This document shows, piece by piece, positions 1 to 8,312 of a DNA stretch of 64,000 nt (positions are counted from its first letter, which is position 1; each line of letters starts with the position of its first letter). The notes beneath the pieces are model-generated. The model had not been told where the DNA came from. It was given only the letters and a program-made list of their open reading frames with translations, and made no database searches. Source of the stretch: Candidatus Brocadia sp. WS118 (GTDB lineage Bacteria; Planctomycetota; Brocadiia; Brocadiales; Brocadiaceae); contig PHFX01000008.1 in assembly GCA_007618135.1 (NCBI GenBank), forward strand, positions 1-64,000, read 5' to 3'. The position numbers and the translations under genes are program-made.

Positions 1-93
1 GAGTACGTTGTGGCTACTATCGATGTCAAAGAGCGAAAGTTAAAACTGTTATTGGGCAAAACACAGCTTGAAGAATTTAATTACCCATTGTGA
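1..93 (+). CDS. C-terminal end of a truncated unknown protein
   Basis: An open frame enters from the left edge and ends at TGA 91-93, giving 30 residues of a protein whose start lies outside the window. The fragment is basic in its middle (KERKLKLLLGK). No family can be named from so little. Remnants of mobile DNA follow a few hundred bases downstream, so a transposase or integrase tail is possible, but that is a guess. Confidence 0.4.
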   Translation, partial: EYVVATIDVKERKLKLLLGKTQLEEFNYPL

Positions 94-172
94 TGAAACA
101 GTATCTTTTGGTCACGACATTGTGATATTTCCTGGGTTTCAGCGTTTTTACTGAACGATGTCCTGAACGTTG

Positions 173-493
173 TCAATTAAGGAGTTCAATAATTTGTTCT
201 TTATTACGAGTTAGAGCCATTTCCAATTCCATGGAAAAGAGATGACGATCTTCTTTTTTAATTAAAATCTCATAGATGAAATGGATAGCAACGACAAGAG
301 CTAAGAATGTTCCGAACTCCTCAATGATCTTCCCAAAGTATCCCGTACAACGTTCGCCAAGTAGCATGAGCGCAAAACCGACTAGAAAAAGAAAACCTCC
401 ACAAATATAGTAATAACGTCCCATAAGTCTTCGGTAAGAAGAGGTCGAATCATGTTGTTTATTTTCTTGGTCCATAGTTGTTTTCATCTTCAT
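173..493 (-). CDS. Small two-helix membrane protein, unknown function
   Basis: This 106-residue protein has a hydrophilic N-terminus of about 28 residues, then two hydrophobic stretches near residues 29-46 and 60-76, and a charged C-terminal tail. It is probably an inner-membrane protein with two helices. The start ATG at 493 is preceded by an AAAGG ribosome-binding sequence. The gene starts ten bases after the stop of a decayed transposase reading frame on the same strand. I do not recognise a family. Confidence 0.5.
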   Translation of the reverse strand: MKMKTTMDQENKQHDSTSSYRRLMGRYYYICGGFLFLVGFALMLLGERCTGYFGKIIEEFGTFLALVVAIHFIYEILIKKEDRHLFSMELEMALTRNKEQIIELLN

Positions 494-502
494 TTTTTCC
501 TT

Positions 503-700
503 TCAGTTTTCTCGTAATCGTTTTCTCCCCACACTCACAGTACTTTAGTCTACCCCCATTATTTCTCCTATCTCAGTTCCGCTGAGCTCGTCAACCCGAT
601 ATAACAAGTCCATGGCTATTTGCCGTTCCTTACCCATGGATCCCTTATCGCCTGGCAAATATCTGTCACAGAAAATCTTTGGTACCATGCTGTGTCCAGG
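503..700 (-). pseudogene. Remnant of a REP-associated-type transposase (C-terminal HTH region)
   Basis: Reading the minus strand from 700 gives a 66-codon frame with one internal TAA (545-547) and a final TGA (503-505). The translated stretch includes KERQIAMDLLYRV and EIGEIMG, then a stop, then STVSVGRKRLREN. This matches the DnaA-like helix-turn-helix tail seen at the C-terminus of many REP-associated Y1 transposases, where the stop sits at the usual tyrosine of the DYSTVS motif. The catalytic N-terminal domain is absent. It is read as a dead mobile-element fragment; the rest of the gap up to 783 shows no gene. Confidence 0.5.
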
Positions 701-783
701 TGATTATTATAAACCTGTGGGCTCTACAGACAACCCTTTGTGGCTTGCAGCTTAGGCGGTCTCATAGGTAACCCTGATGCCCT

Positions 784-1242
784 TTATGCCTTCTTATGCG
801 AATATTTCATGCAATATTTTCTAACTCGTTTTATGCTGTCAAAAAGACCAGGTGATAACTCTAAAACTTTTTTGTAAATGTCTTTTAAAGTTTCGGTATG
901 ATACTCATGGGTAATGTCATTCCTGACTATTCTTATTTGTATAAATATGTCAGCGCTTTCTATCAATCCTTTTTTTTCTGCATGGTTAATTCTATCCCGT
1001 ACCGTTTCGCTATCTTCTAAATCGATTTGATCAATAAGCCTGAATATTTTTTGAATTAAGAGATCACTCAGTCTTGCAAACCTGCTTGTTAAAGCCTCAA
1101 AGCGGTCCATTTCATCAAACGTATAGTCTTCTTTTATGCCAATTCCATTACACGTATCGTATGAATATTGCAACACTTCCCGCGCTCTTTCCAAAGAGGA
1201 CAACTCATCTCCGAGCAGTTCTAATAAATCTTTCCTGCTCAT
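784..1242 (-). CDS. HEPN-domain toxin of a HEPN/MNT module
   Basis: This 152-residue, all-helical protein carries the HEPN ribonuclease signature R-x4-H as RNDITH near residue 108-113, inside a helix-rich C-terminal half. HEPN toxins cleave RNA and are neutralised by a partner minimal nucleotidyltransferase (MNT), often by adding AMP near the HEPN site. The partner lies directly upstream on the same strand, and its stop overlaps this start by four bases (ATGA, 1239-1242), so translation is probably coupled. The pair sits in an accessory region next to a transposase remnant. Assignment rests on the motif and the gene pairing. Confidence 0.75.
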   Translation of the reverse strand: MSRKDLLELLGDELSSLERAREVLQYSYDTCNGIGIKEDYTFDEMDRFEALTSRFARLSDLLIQKIFRLIDQIDLEDSETVRDRINHAEKKGLIESADIFIQIRIVRNDITHEYHTETLKDIYKKVLELSPGLFDSIKRVRKYCMKYSHKKA

Positions 1243-1520
1243 AACAAAATTCCTTTTTTACGCGCAAGTTTTATGAAGGGGTCTTTTATGTTCTTTGCAA
1301 TAATGATGTGAATTTTTTGTTCACCCAGGGCATCGTATAATCTTTGCAATATTTTTATTTTGTCGTCGTAACAAAGCGTTTGGGAAATTATTAAGATATC
1401 TATGTCACCACCCCTTTTTGTATCGTCAATACGGGAACCGAAGAGATAGATTTGAGCATGATCATCGAGACTTTTAATGACACTCGTTATATTTTCGACC
1501 TCTTGCTGTTTTAATCGCAT
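1239..1520 (-). CDS. MNT-type nucleotidyltransferase antitoxin
   Basis: This 93-residue protein is a minimal nucleotidyltransferase. The diagnostic GS...DxD motif is visible as FGSRIDDTKRGGDIDILI around residues 27-44, giving the two metal-binding aspartates. Proteins of this family act as antitoxins to HEPN ribonucleases by nucleotidylating them. It is the first gene of a two-gene unit and overlaps the HEPN start by four bases, as expected for a TA operon. Its length is normal for the family. Confidence 0.78.
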   Translation of the reverse strand: MRLKQQEVENITSVIKSLDDHAQIYLFGSRIDDTKRGGDIDILIISQTLCYDDKIKILQRLYDALGEQKIHIIIAKNIKDPFIKLARKKGILL

Positions 1521-1966
1521 GTTTCTATTTAGGAAAGTGATGAGTTAGTGAAATTATCAGAAGCTACCTTTGAAACAATATGGCGCAATAGTCCGTAACC
1601 AGATCCTCTTTTTGTTCATGAGTTTACCTTTACAAGTATTTTGAGTCAAGAAACAAATACAGTCAATCCTAGTAGCATCATAGAGATGATACAGCATCTA
1701 GAATGATGGGTCAAATATTATTGATACATCTGCTTCAACTCTTTTGCCAATCTGATAATGCTTTTTCCTTATGCGGGGCATTAACAATATTATAAAACTT
1801 TAATGTGAACTTCTTCTCCTTATTAATCCACTAACCTGACGAACTTCTAAAAATATCCGTATTTTCTATCTTGACTTTCAGGTAATCCTGATTATCCTGT
1901 AAATTCTGTCAAATAATGAACCATTCCGTTTAAGCTTAATTATAACCCTATTTCCCTGCAAAACGA
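1521..1966. other. Intergenic region, no intact gene
   Basis: AT-rich spacer of about 445 bases between the divergent MNT and SNF2 genes. A plus-strand frame from GTG 1550 to TGA at about 1711 codes for some 50 residues but is broken by a TAA after the 16th codon, so it may be a small dead gene. The stretch at about 1886-1912 resembles the common intergenic phrase with alternating 'atcctg' units. Promoters for both flanking genes should lie here, but no convincing hexamers were chosen. Confidence 0.35.
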
Positions 1967-3763
1967 ATGAGCGTTGAAGTCTTTCAGATCGCTGGCATAA
2001 CGGTTTCTTTTTCCAGCGATATTGATGTAAAGAAACTTGGCCATCCCGATACGTATGAGACTTATCAGCTCTTCCGGTTAAATCTCGATGCGCATAAATT
2101 ATCGCTCCTTCCGGCTTTTGATACCCTGCTCTCTCTTAATCTTTCGCGGGGAGTTATTCCCTTTGAACACCAGATAAATTCGGTAAAAAAACTCCTGGGC
2201 AGATTCAGGGGTAGGGGAATGCTCTGCGACGAAGTGGGGCTCGGTAAGACCATCGAGGCGTCCCTAGCAATGCTCGAGCTGATTACCAGGGGGCTGGTCA
2301 AGCGAGTCCTTATCCTTGTCCCGCCTTCACTCGTTCAACAATGGAAGGAAGAGACGTTTTTCAAGTGCAATCTTGAGTTTATTACCTCAGACGAGAAGGA
2401 ATTCAAATCGCAAGGAAGCGCGGCATGGGGGAAATTTGACCGTATTATTGCGTCAATCCATACCGCCAAGAAGTCTCCTCACTCGGATGCGATTCAACAG
2501 GAGAACTTCGACCTGATTATTGTAGACGAGGCGCATCACCTCAAGAACGCCAATACCGTCGGTTGGAAATTCCTCAACTCTCTCAAAAAGAAGTACATCT
2601 TCCTCCTCACCGCTACCCCGGTGCAGAATAATCTGGAGGAGTTGTTTAATCTGGTAACCCTGGTATATCCTGGTGAACTGGGGACATTAAAATCCTTCAA
2701 GAAAAACTTCATTTATGCGGGCGACCGCCTGACTCCGAAAAACTATGAACAGTTGAGGGCGCTTCTCGGGGAACTCATCATACGCAACCGGCGTGCAACG
2801 AGCGACGTTAAATTTACGAAAAGATATGCCAAAACGATACGGATTCAGTTGAGTAAGAGCGAGAAGGAATTGTATGAATCGGTATCCAACATCGTGAGAA
2901 ATCAGTATGCGGGTTCTCCCCAGCAGGTCAAAATGGCATTGCGAATCCTTCAGGAAGAGATTGGAAGCATACCGCCTGCCGCCGTTTCTACCCTGGAAAG
3001 TCTGAAAGATAAACTTCCTGACAGCGCTGCAATCTCGGATCTTATCAGACAGTGCAATCTCCTTGCCTTTTCAGAAAAGGTTAAGGTGTTGATTGATGTC
3101 ATCAATCAAATACCTGATAAGGCGATTGTTTTTACCAAATTCAGGGCTTCCCATGCGGCAATAACGACAGCCATGGAAAAATGCGGCATCCCTTATTCAC
3201 CCTTACATGGAGGACTAACCCGGCATGAAAAAGAGAAGTCCATCAAGGAATTTCAGCATTCCTCAAAGGTGCTGGTTGCGACGGATGTGGGCAGTGAAGG
3301 GAGAAACCTCCAGTTTTGTAATCATATTGTTAACTTCGATCTCCCCTGGAATCCCATGAAGATAGAGCAGCGGATCGGTAGGATCTCTCGAATCGGCCAG
3401 GAAAAGGAAGTGCACGTTACCAATTTGTCTGCAAAAGACACGATCGAGGACTATATCTTATACTTGCTCGATGCCAAAATAAATATGTTCGAACTCGTTA
3501 TTGGAGAAATCGACGTTATCCTGGGAAGACTCGACGAAGAGACGGATTTTGACGCCCGAATTATGGATGCCTGGACAAAATCTCCTGATACAAAGCAATT
3601 CGAGAACCAAATTAATCAACTGGGGGAAGACCTGCTGGCTGCAAAACAAAAATACTCCACGCTAAAGGATACGGAGGACAAGATATTCGGGGATCAGTTT
3701 AATACCGCGGTTGCAGAAACAAAAGGTACAGAGGACGGCGAAGATGAGTACCGCAATTCTTGA
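1967..3763 (+). CDS. SNF2/RapA-like DEAH helicase
   Basis: This 598-residue ATPase shows the full SNF2 core with few extra domains. It has a Q-like motif near 65-77 (PFEHQINSVKKLL), Walker A in DEVGLGKTIEA at 88-98, the DEAH box at 187-190 (VDEAHHLKN), motif III LLTATPVQN near 213-221, and motif VI QRIGRISRIGQ near 467-477. Such proteins translocate on double-stranded DNA and remodel bound proteins; RapA recycles RNA polymerase, and related SNF2 proteins act in phage-defence systems. The next gene overlaps its end by 20 bases, so the two probably form an operon. Its exact role is unknown; the neighbourhood is accessory rather than housekeeping. Confidence 0.85.
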   Translation: MSVEVFQIAGITVSFSSDIDVKKLGHPDTYETYQLFRLNLDAHKLSLLPAFDTLLSLNLSRGVIPFEHQINSVKKLLGRFRGRGMLCDEVGLGKTIEASLAMLELITRGLVKRVLILVPPSLVQQWKEETFFKCNLEFITSDEKEFKSQGSAAWGKFDRIIASIHTAKKSPHSDAIQQENFDLIIVDEAHHLKNANTVGWKFLNSLKKKYIFLLTATPVQNNLEELFNLVTLVYPGELGTLKSFKKNFIYAGDRLTPKNYEQLRALLGELIIRNRRATSDVKFTKRYAKTIRIQLSKSEKELYESVSNIVRNQYAGSPQQVKMALRILQEEIGSIPPAAVSTLESLKDKLPDSAAISDLIRQCNLLAFSEKVKVLIDVINQIPDKAIVFTKFRASHAAITTAMEKCGIPYSPLHGGLTRHEKEKSIKEFQHSSKVLVATDVGSEGRNLQFCNHIVNFDLPWNPMKIEQRIGRISRIGQEKEVHVTNLSAKDTIEDYILYLLDAKINMFELVIGEIDVILGRLDEETDFDARIMDAWTKSPDTKQFENQINQLGEDLLAAKQKYSTLKDTEDKIFGDQFNTAVAETKGTEDGEDEYRNS

Positions 3764-4790
3764 AAAATTTCTTATTGATTATGTAGAAGCGAAAGAAGGA
3801 GAAGCAGAACTCATTGATGAGGGGACGTATACCATCCTGTACGGCTCTGAACCAACGATGAAAACCGTTACCTTCGAAATAGAGGCTGCAAAGGAAAATC
3901 ACCAGATTGAGTTATTCCTGCCCGGCAGCATATTCTTCGATGCCATTGTTAAAGATGCAACGGCAAAGGGCTATTTATGTGCAACCTGGTTAACAGGATT
4001 TCAAGTTGTCACAAAGATGATCCAGGCTGAGGCAAGGAAAACCTTCTCCTTTGCAGAACACGGGAAGGATGAGGTAAAGAAAAGAGAACCAAAGATGTCA
4101 TCTTTTCAGCCTTACAACGTCAAGGTGTGGACATTTGCCTTTAAGGTACGCATGACTACGGATATCATTGAAGATCATTTATACACCGTATCCATAGATG
4201 CCCGGACATCAAAGATACTCAAGAATTTCATGGAATATCTCGACAAATATCCGCATCTTCCTCAGTATGAGGAAGGCATTCCAGATTACCACCTTCAGGA
4301 CTTTCAGAAATGTTATCTGACTGCCCTTGACTGTGTAAAGCAGAAGTTGACGGGTCTGATTGCCAGGAAAAAGCAGGAAGCAACAGACTTAAAGAATAAG
4401 GAAGCTGAGCGCATGAAAAAGTACTACGATACCCTGAATGCGGAAATGGAAGAAACGCTGGAAAAGAAGGCTGAAGACCGTGAGGCAGTGGCAAACATAC
4501 AGGCAAAGCAAAAGGCCATACTTGTGCAGCGACAATCAGCCCTGAGTGACATAGAATTCCGTTACCGAATGGGCGCAGGTATGTCACTGATGTCGGTGCT
4601 GGTCACGAACTACCCCTGCTATGTCGCGAAGGTAAGTGTTCCCTCATCCACCCAAACAATGGAGTACGATATCATCTGGAATCCGTTCTTTAAGCGTTTT
4701 GAACCGTTGGTGTGTCCCACCTGTAAGAATCACAGCTACACCCTGAATTTCCTCCGTTCCGGCATTCGTTGCCAGAACTGTTTCAAATGA
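3744..4790 (+). CDS. Coiled-coil protein with C-terminal zinc ribbon, SNF2 partner
   Basis: I take the start at ATG 3744 (about 348 residues) because GAGG lies at the right distance upstream; an earlier in-frame ATG at 3711 lies deep inside the helicase gene. The middle third is rich in Glu, Lys and Ala and looks like a long coiled coil (roughly residues 195-270). The C-terminus carries a CPTC...CQNC pair, a four-cysteine zinc ribbon. Its start overlaps the end of the SNF2 gene, so it is likely a partner of that helicase. I do not recognise a named family. Confidence 0.7.
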   Translation: MSTAILEKFLIDYVEAKEGEAELIDEGTYTILYGSEPTMKTVTFEIEAAKENHQIELFLPGSIFFDAIVKDATAKGYLCATWLTGFQVVTKMIQAEARKTFSFAEHGKDEVKKREPKMSSFQPYNVKVWTFAFKVRMTTDIIEDHLYTVSIDARTSKILKNFMEYLDKYPHLPQYEEGIPDYHLQDFQKCYLTALDCVKQKLTGLIARKKQEATDLKNKEAERMKKYYDTLNAEMEETLEKKAEDREAVANIQAKQKAILVQRQSALSDIEFRYRMGAGMSLMSVLVTNYPCYVAKVSVPSSTQTMEYDIIWNPFFKRFEPLVCPTCKNHSYTLNFLRSGIRCQNCFK

Positions 4791-4838
4791 ACGGGAAGTT
4801 CAACAATGACTAAAAAAACAATTTATTAAGCATAAAGA

Positions 4839-4872
4839 TGGTTGCGCGAATTCATGCAACGCCAACCTTTTT
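4839..4872 (+). terminator. Putative terminator after the SNF2 operon
   Basis: GGTTG and CAACC form the outer arms of an imperfect hairpin with an inner GTTGC/GCAAC pairing, followed directly by a run of five T. It lies about 50 bases past the stop of the zinc-ribbon gene and just before the convergent small gene, which fits a Rho-independent terminator. Confidence 0.4.
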
Positions 4873-5065
4873 AAAGATTTTTAAGAGACACCAATATTTC
4901 CCCGGCATCGATACATCTGCAGATGGGACATTTTTCTTTTGAAACAAGAGACCCACGCTCTTTCTGCAGCACAAATGCCTTCTTGAAAGAACGAGATGTT
5001 ATTTGCCAAGTGCCTCCGTATTCTTTTAGATTACCGCAAGAACAATATATTATTGGTTCGAACAC
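4871..5065 (-). CDS. Small cysteine-rich zinc-ribbon-like protein
   Basis: A 64-residue frame starts at GTG 5065, with a good GAGGTG ribosome-binding sequence seven bases upstream. It contains CSCG near the N-terminus and KCPICRC near residue 45, so a four-cysteine zinc site is likely. No close family is recognised. The region upstream (5066-5300) has overlapping open frames on both strands without convincing starts, so the gene could also be the 3' remainder of something larger. Confidence 0.4.
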   Translation of the reverse strand: MFEPIIYCSCGNLKEYGGTWQITSRSFKKAFVLQKERGSLVSKEKCPICRCIDAGEILVSLKNL

Positions 5066-5660
5066 GAGTGTTCACCTCAAAATTTCTGGATGAAGAGAAA
5101 AAGTCCGTCGAGGTGGGGAAACCTGGTACCCTCCAAACATGCCTGCAGAGAAACAAAGGCAAATTTCGGATGGCAGTAAGAATAACCTTGAAACTGATCC
5201 ATATCAATGCTGCCTTCGTGAGAACGTAGCCACCAGAGACAGATGAATTCCACGACTCCAGCCACGGCAATGCTGCTTAAATAAGGGCGTACCTCGCTTT
5301 GTTATTCCGAAGATGTCCATCACAAGCAAGTTTTCCAAATATAGCAAAAACAAAAAATAATTACAAGTTTTTAAATAATTCTTGCATTTTAAATTTATTC
5401 ATGTTTATAATTTGGTTTTTTAGAGCGTAGCAAATTAGTATCAGCAGATACTTTCCTCCCCCCGGCTAGCTGTAAACCATACCGCCGGAGGGCTTGTGAT
5501 AATATAGTAGCTGGATTATGTGCTGTTTTCCACCAGTGCAATTGCCTTCATGAAACACCATGCGAAGGGCTTGCGGTATTTTAGTACGCGTGCGCTCTTG
5601 CCAACAGGTTGAAATTCCTTACATGAATCCGGGTCTTTTTTTCTCTCATCCGCAGGAATA
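5066..5660. other. Gap upstream of dabA
   Basis: About 590 bases without a supportable gene. Short overlapping frames at 5031-5270 on both strands look like shadows or decayed sequence. 5335-5420 is strongly AT-rich and holds the candidate promoter given separately. The stretch 5460-5660 would be a long transcribed leader of dabA; I see no recognised riboswitch in it. Confidence 0.35.
5382..5411 (+). promoter_or_regulatory. Candidate sigma70-type promoter for dabAB
   Basis: TTGCAT at 5382-5387 and a perfect TATAAT at 5406-5411 are separated by 18 bases in a very AT-rich stretch. The distance to the dabA start is about 250 bases, which would leave a long 5' leader. Hexamer match only. Confidence 0.35.
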
Positions 5661-8306
5661 ATGTCCGACAAGATTAATCATGCAATCGAACACGCTAAGC
5701 ACCTGATGCCTGATCAGGGTCCGCTTCCCTTTTTTGTTCACCACAACACCATTCACCACTTCGAGACATACGACTTTTTTGAAGGTGTTAAACAGGCGGG
5801 GCGTTTATATGGCGCTAAGGCATTTATGTCTGAAGAGGAGTTTCTCCTGGCGTATGAACGGGGACGCATTACGGCGGATGTCCTTCAAAAGAGTATCGAA
5901 GAATATGTCAAGCGATATAAGCTTGCCATTCAACCGGATATTCTGTTTAAACTCATGACAGCAAAGCCTCATACACGTCCGGTGCCTGACGAGAGGATTC
6001 ATCAGTTTGTAGAAGACACCGCGTACCAGCGACCGGGATATTATAAAGAAGCTGTTCAATTAATACACAATCAAAACATCGATGAATTGATGGAACCAGT
6101 TCTCTTTCGGTTTCTCCCCTCTTATTTCGACTTTGGCCTTGCCTATTGGCCCATGCCGAATCGCGAGAAAGGGCTATGGCATTGCTTTTGTGAAATTTAC
6201 TCAAAGAGCGGTTTTTTCAGGCCGAAATTTCTCAGGACATTGAACCGGATCGTCTCCGAAGCAAAGCGATATTCCTACGATGAAGCCACCGGGCTTTTGC
6301 TGAAACGTCTGGCCATTCCTGACGAACATTTGGATGACTACCTGTTCCACACCCTGTATCGTTACAAGGGGTGGGTGGGCACCATTAAATCTCTGGAAGA
6401 GGTTCCGGATTGGATTCCAGATCACGATATTAAGGCGTCATTTTACGAGGTTGTCCCTGTAATTCTCGTTGTTGAGCTTGCGGCGATTGAGTCCGTATGT
6501 GAGCTTATCAGTCTGAGGATACCGGTTTACAAACCGATACCGTTGTACGACCCCTCTTTTGTCGCATCTATCGTAAAAGCCTTAGACATTAAAAATAGCG
6601 ATACCTTTCCCAGTGAAGTCACCCAAATTACCGACGAAAATCGCCTGGAGATATGGCAGCGCTCCTACGAAGATACCTTTTACAATCAATTTCTTTCAAC
6701 ATACCGTAAGGGAGCTATCGAGTCAAAACCAAAATACAAGCTTCCGAATTATCAAGTCTTTTGTTGCATAGATGAACGGGAGGAATCTTTCCGCCGCCAC
6801 CTGGAGCGAATAGATGCTGGCGCAGAAACCCTGGCAGCCGCCGGACATTACGGTCTTGATATGAAATTTAAGGCGGTGCCGGATAAACATTACCGCAAGA
6901 TGTGCCCCCATCCGTTAGTGACACCGTCGGTGCAAATTTGCGAAAAAGCAGTGAAGCTTGAGGATGCGATGCCAAAAAAGCTGCAACTTTACGGGGAGGC
7001 GCAGTGGGCAATTACGCAGGCATCCAAGACCCTTTTGGGGGGCTTTGCACACACGATTTTCAGCGGGATTTTGGATTTCCCGCCGTTTATCCTGGACGTG
7101 CTCTCCCCAAAGTACAGCTCCAAGCTGCGACGGTATCTGGCAGCTTATAAACCAAATACCCGTCTGGTCTACAAGAAAGAAACTCATGAAAATGAAAAAG
7201 GATGGGACCTGCAAGGCCGGATCGCCCGTGCCACGGGTATACTCAAGGGCGCAGGCTTTTCGGACAACTTTTCACCTTATGTATTCATTCTGGGTCACGG
7301 ATCGAGCAGCCTGAACAACCCGCACGAAGCTGCCCACGATTGTGGGGCTTGCGCAGGTGGGCGCGGCGCACCCAACGCCCGTGTATTTGCAGCCATCTGT
7401 AATGAGCCGGAAGTGCGTGCAGGACTTGCAAAGAACGGTGTAATGGTGCCGGATTCAACACGGTTTATCGGAGGATATCATAACACCTGCAGCGACGAGG
7501 TGCTTCTTTTCGACCTTCCCGACCCCATTGAACCGCTCCTGCAAAAGCATATTGACACGATTCGCCGTGCTGCGGTGCTGGATGCGAAAGAGCGCTGCCG
7601 GCGCTTTGATGAGGTTACGGCGAACCGGTCGGAAAAGTCATTTGCTGATTATGCGCAAGGACGCTCGATGGACATTACTCAACCGCGTCCCGAATACGGC
7701 CACTGCACCAACGCAATTGCTATCGTAGGTCCGAGGCATCTTACGCGAAATCTTTTCTTAGACAGACGCGCATTTTTAACTTCCTATAATTATCAAGTAG
7801 ACCCTGAAGGAAAATCCCTGAGAGGCATACTTGGCGCAGTTGGACCGGTATGTGCAGGAATTAACCTCGAATACTATTTCAGCTTTATTGACAACGAGCA
7901 CTACGGCTGCGGCACCAAACTACCCCACAACGTTACGTCACTGGTAGGGGTAATGAACGGGCATTACAGCGACCTGCAGTTGGGTTTGCCATGGCAGATG
8001 GTCGAGTTACACGAACCTGCCCGATTGATTCTGCTCGTCTGCTGCAAGGTTAAAACGATGGAAACTATCCTTAACGAGGCCTTTGGTTATACCGGCCAAC
8101 CCGGGCACTTTCAGTGTCTGGTGAAACACAATTGGATTACCCTCGTGATTCACGATCAGGAGCAGGAAAAGCTGTTTTTGTGGAGAGGCGGGATGGAAGG
8201 ATGTTTTGTACCATTCGAAGAAACGGTGGATGTGCCAGAATACAAGGGCGACGATCAACGGTTTTTCCTTGAACAGGGTCATCTTTTGTTTGGACAAATT
8301 ACGTAG
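5661..8306 (+). CDS. dabA: DabA, catalytic subunit of the DAB inorganic-carbon transporter
   Basis: This 881-residue protein belongs to the DUF2309/UPF0753 family, now known as DabA. DabA has a beta-carbonic-anhydrase-like active site and, coupled to the membrane partner DabB, is thought to drive one-way hydration of CO2 to bicarbonate using an ion gradient. The four expected active-site residues are present: C369 and D371 in FCCIDERE, H546 in ILGHGSSSLNNP, and C561 in HDCGACAGG, with the 15-residue His-to-Cys spacing typical of the family. The dabB gene starts six bases downstream. In an autotroph fixing CO2 or bicarbonate this would supply inorganic carbon. Confidence 0.92.
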   Translation: MSDKINHAIEHAKHLMPDQGPLPFFVHHNTIHHFETYDFFEGVKQAGRLYGAKAFMSEEEFLLAYERGRITADVLQKSIEEYVKRYKLAIQPDILFKLMTAKPHTRPVPDERIHQFVEDTAYQRPGYYKEAVQLIHNQNIDELMEPVLFRFLPSYFDFGLAYWPMPNREKGLWHCFCEIYSKSGFFRPKFLRTLNRIVSEAKRYSYDEATGLLLKRLAIPDEHLDDYLFHTLYRYKGWVGTIKSLEEVPDWIPDHDIKASFYEVVPVILVVELAAIESVCELISLRIPVYKPIPLYDPSFVASIVKALDIKNSDTFPSEVTQITDENRLEIWQRSYEDTFYNQFLSTYRKGAIESKPKYKLPNYQVFCCIDEREESFRRHLERIDAGAETLAAAGHYGLDMKFKAVPDKHYRKMCPHPLVTPSVQICEKAVKLEDAMPKKLQLYGEAQWAITQASKTLLGGFAHTIFSGILDFPPFILDVLSPKYSSKLRRYLAAYKPNTRLVYKKETHENEKGWDLQGRIARATGILKGAGFSDNFSPYVFILGHGSSSLNNPHEAAHDCGACAGGRGAPNARVFAAICNEPEVRAGLAKNGVMVPDSTRFIGGYHNTCSDEVLLFDLPDPIEPLLQKHIDTIRRAAVLDAKERCRRFDEVTANRSEKSFADYAQGRSMDITQPRPEYGHCTNAIAIVGPRHLTRNLFLDRRAFLTSYNYQVDPEGKSLRGILGAVGPVCAGINLEYYFSFIDNEHYGCGTKLPHNVTSLVGVMNGHYSDLQLGLPWQMVELHEPARLILLVCCKVKTMETILNEAFGYTGQPGHFQCLVKHNWITLVIHDQEQEKLFLWRGGMEGCFVPFEETVDVPEYKGDDQRFFLEQGHLLFGQIT

Positions 8307-8312
8307 GAGCAT

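Noticed and set aside
4996-5270. Frames on both strands upstream of dabA
   Set aside because: They overlap each other, lack good starts and show no domain.
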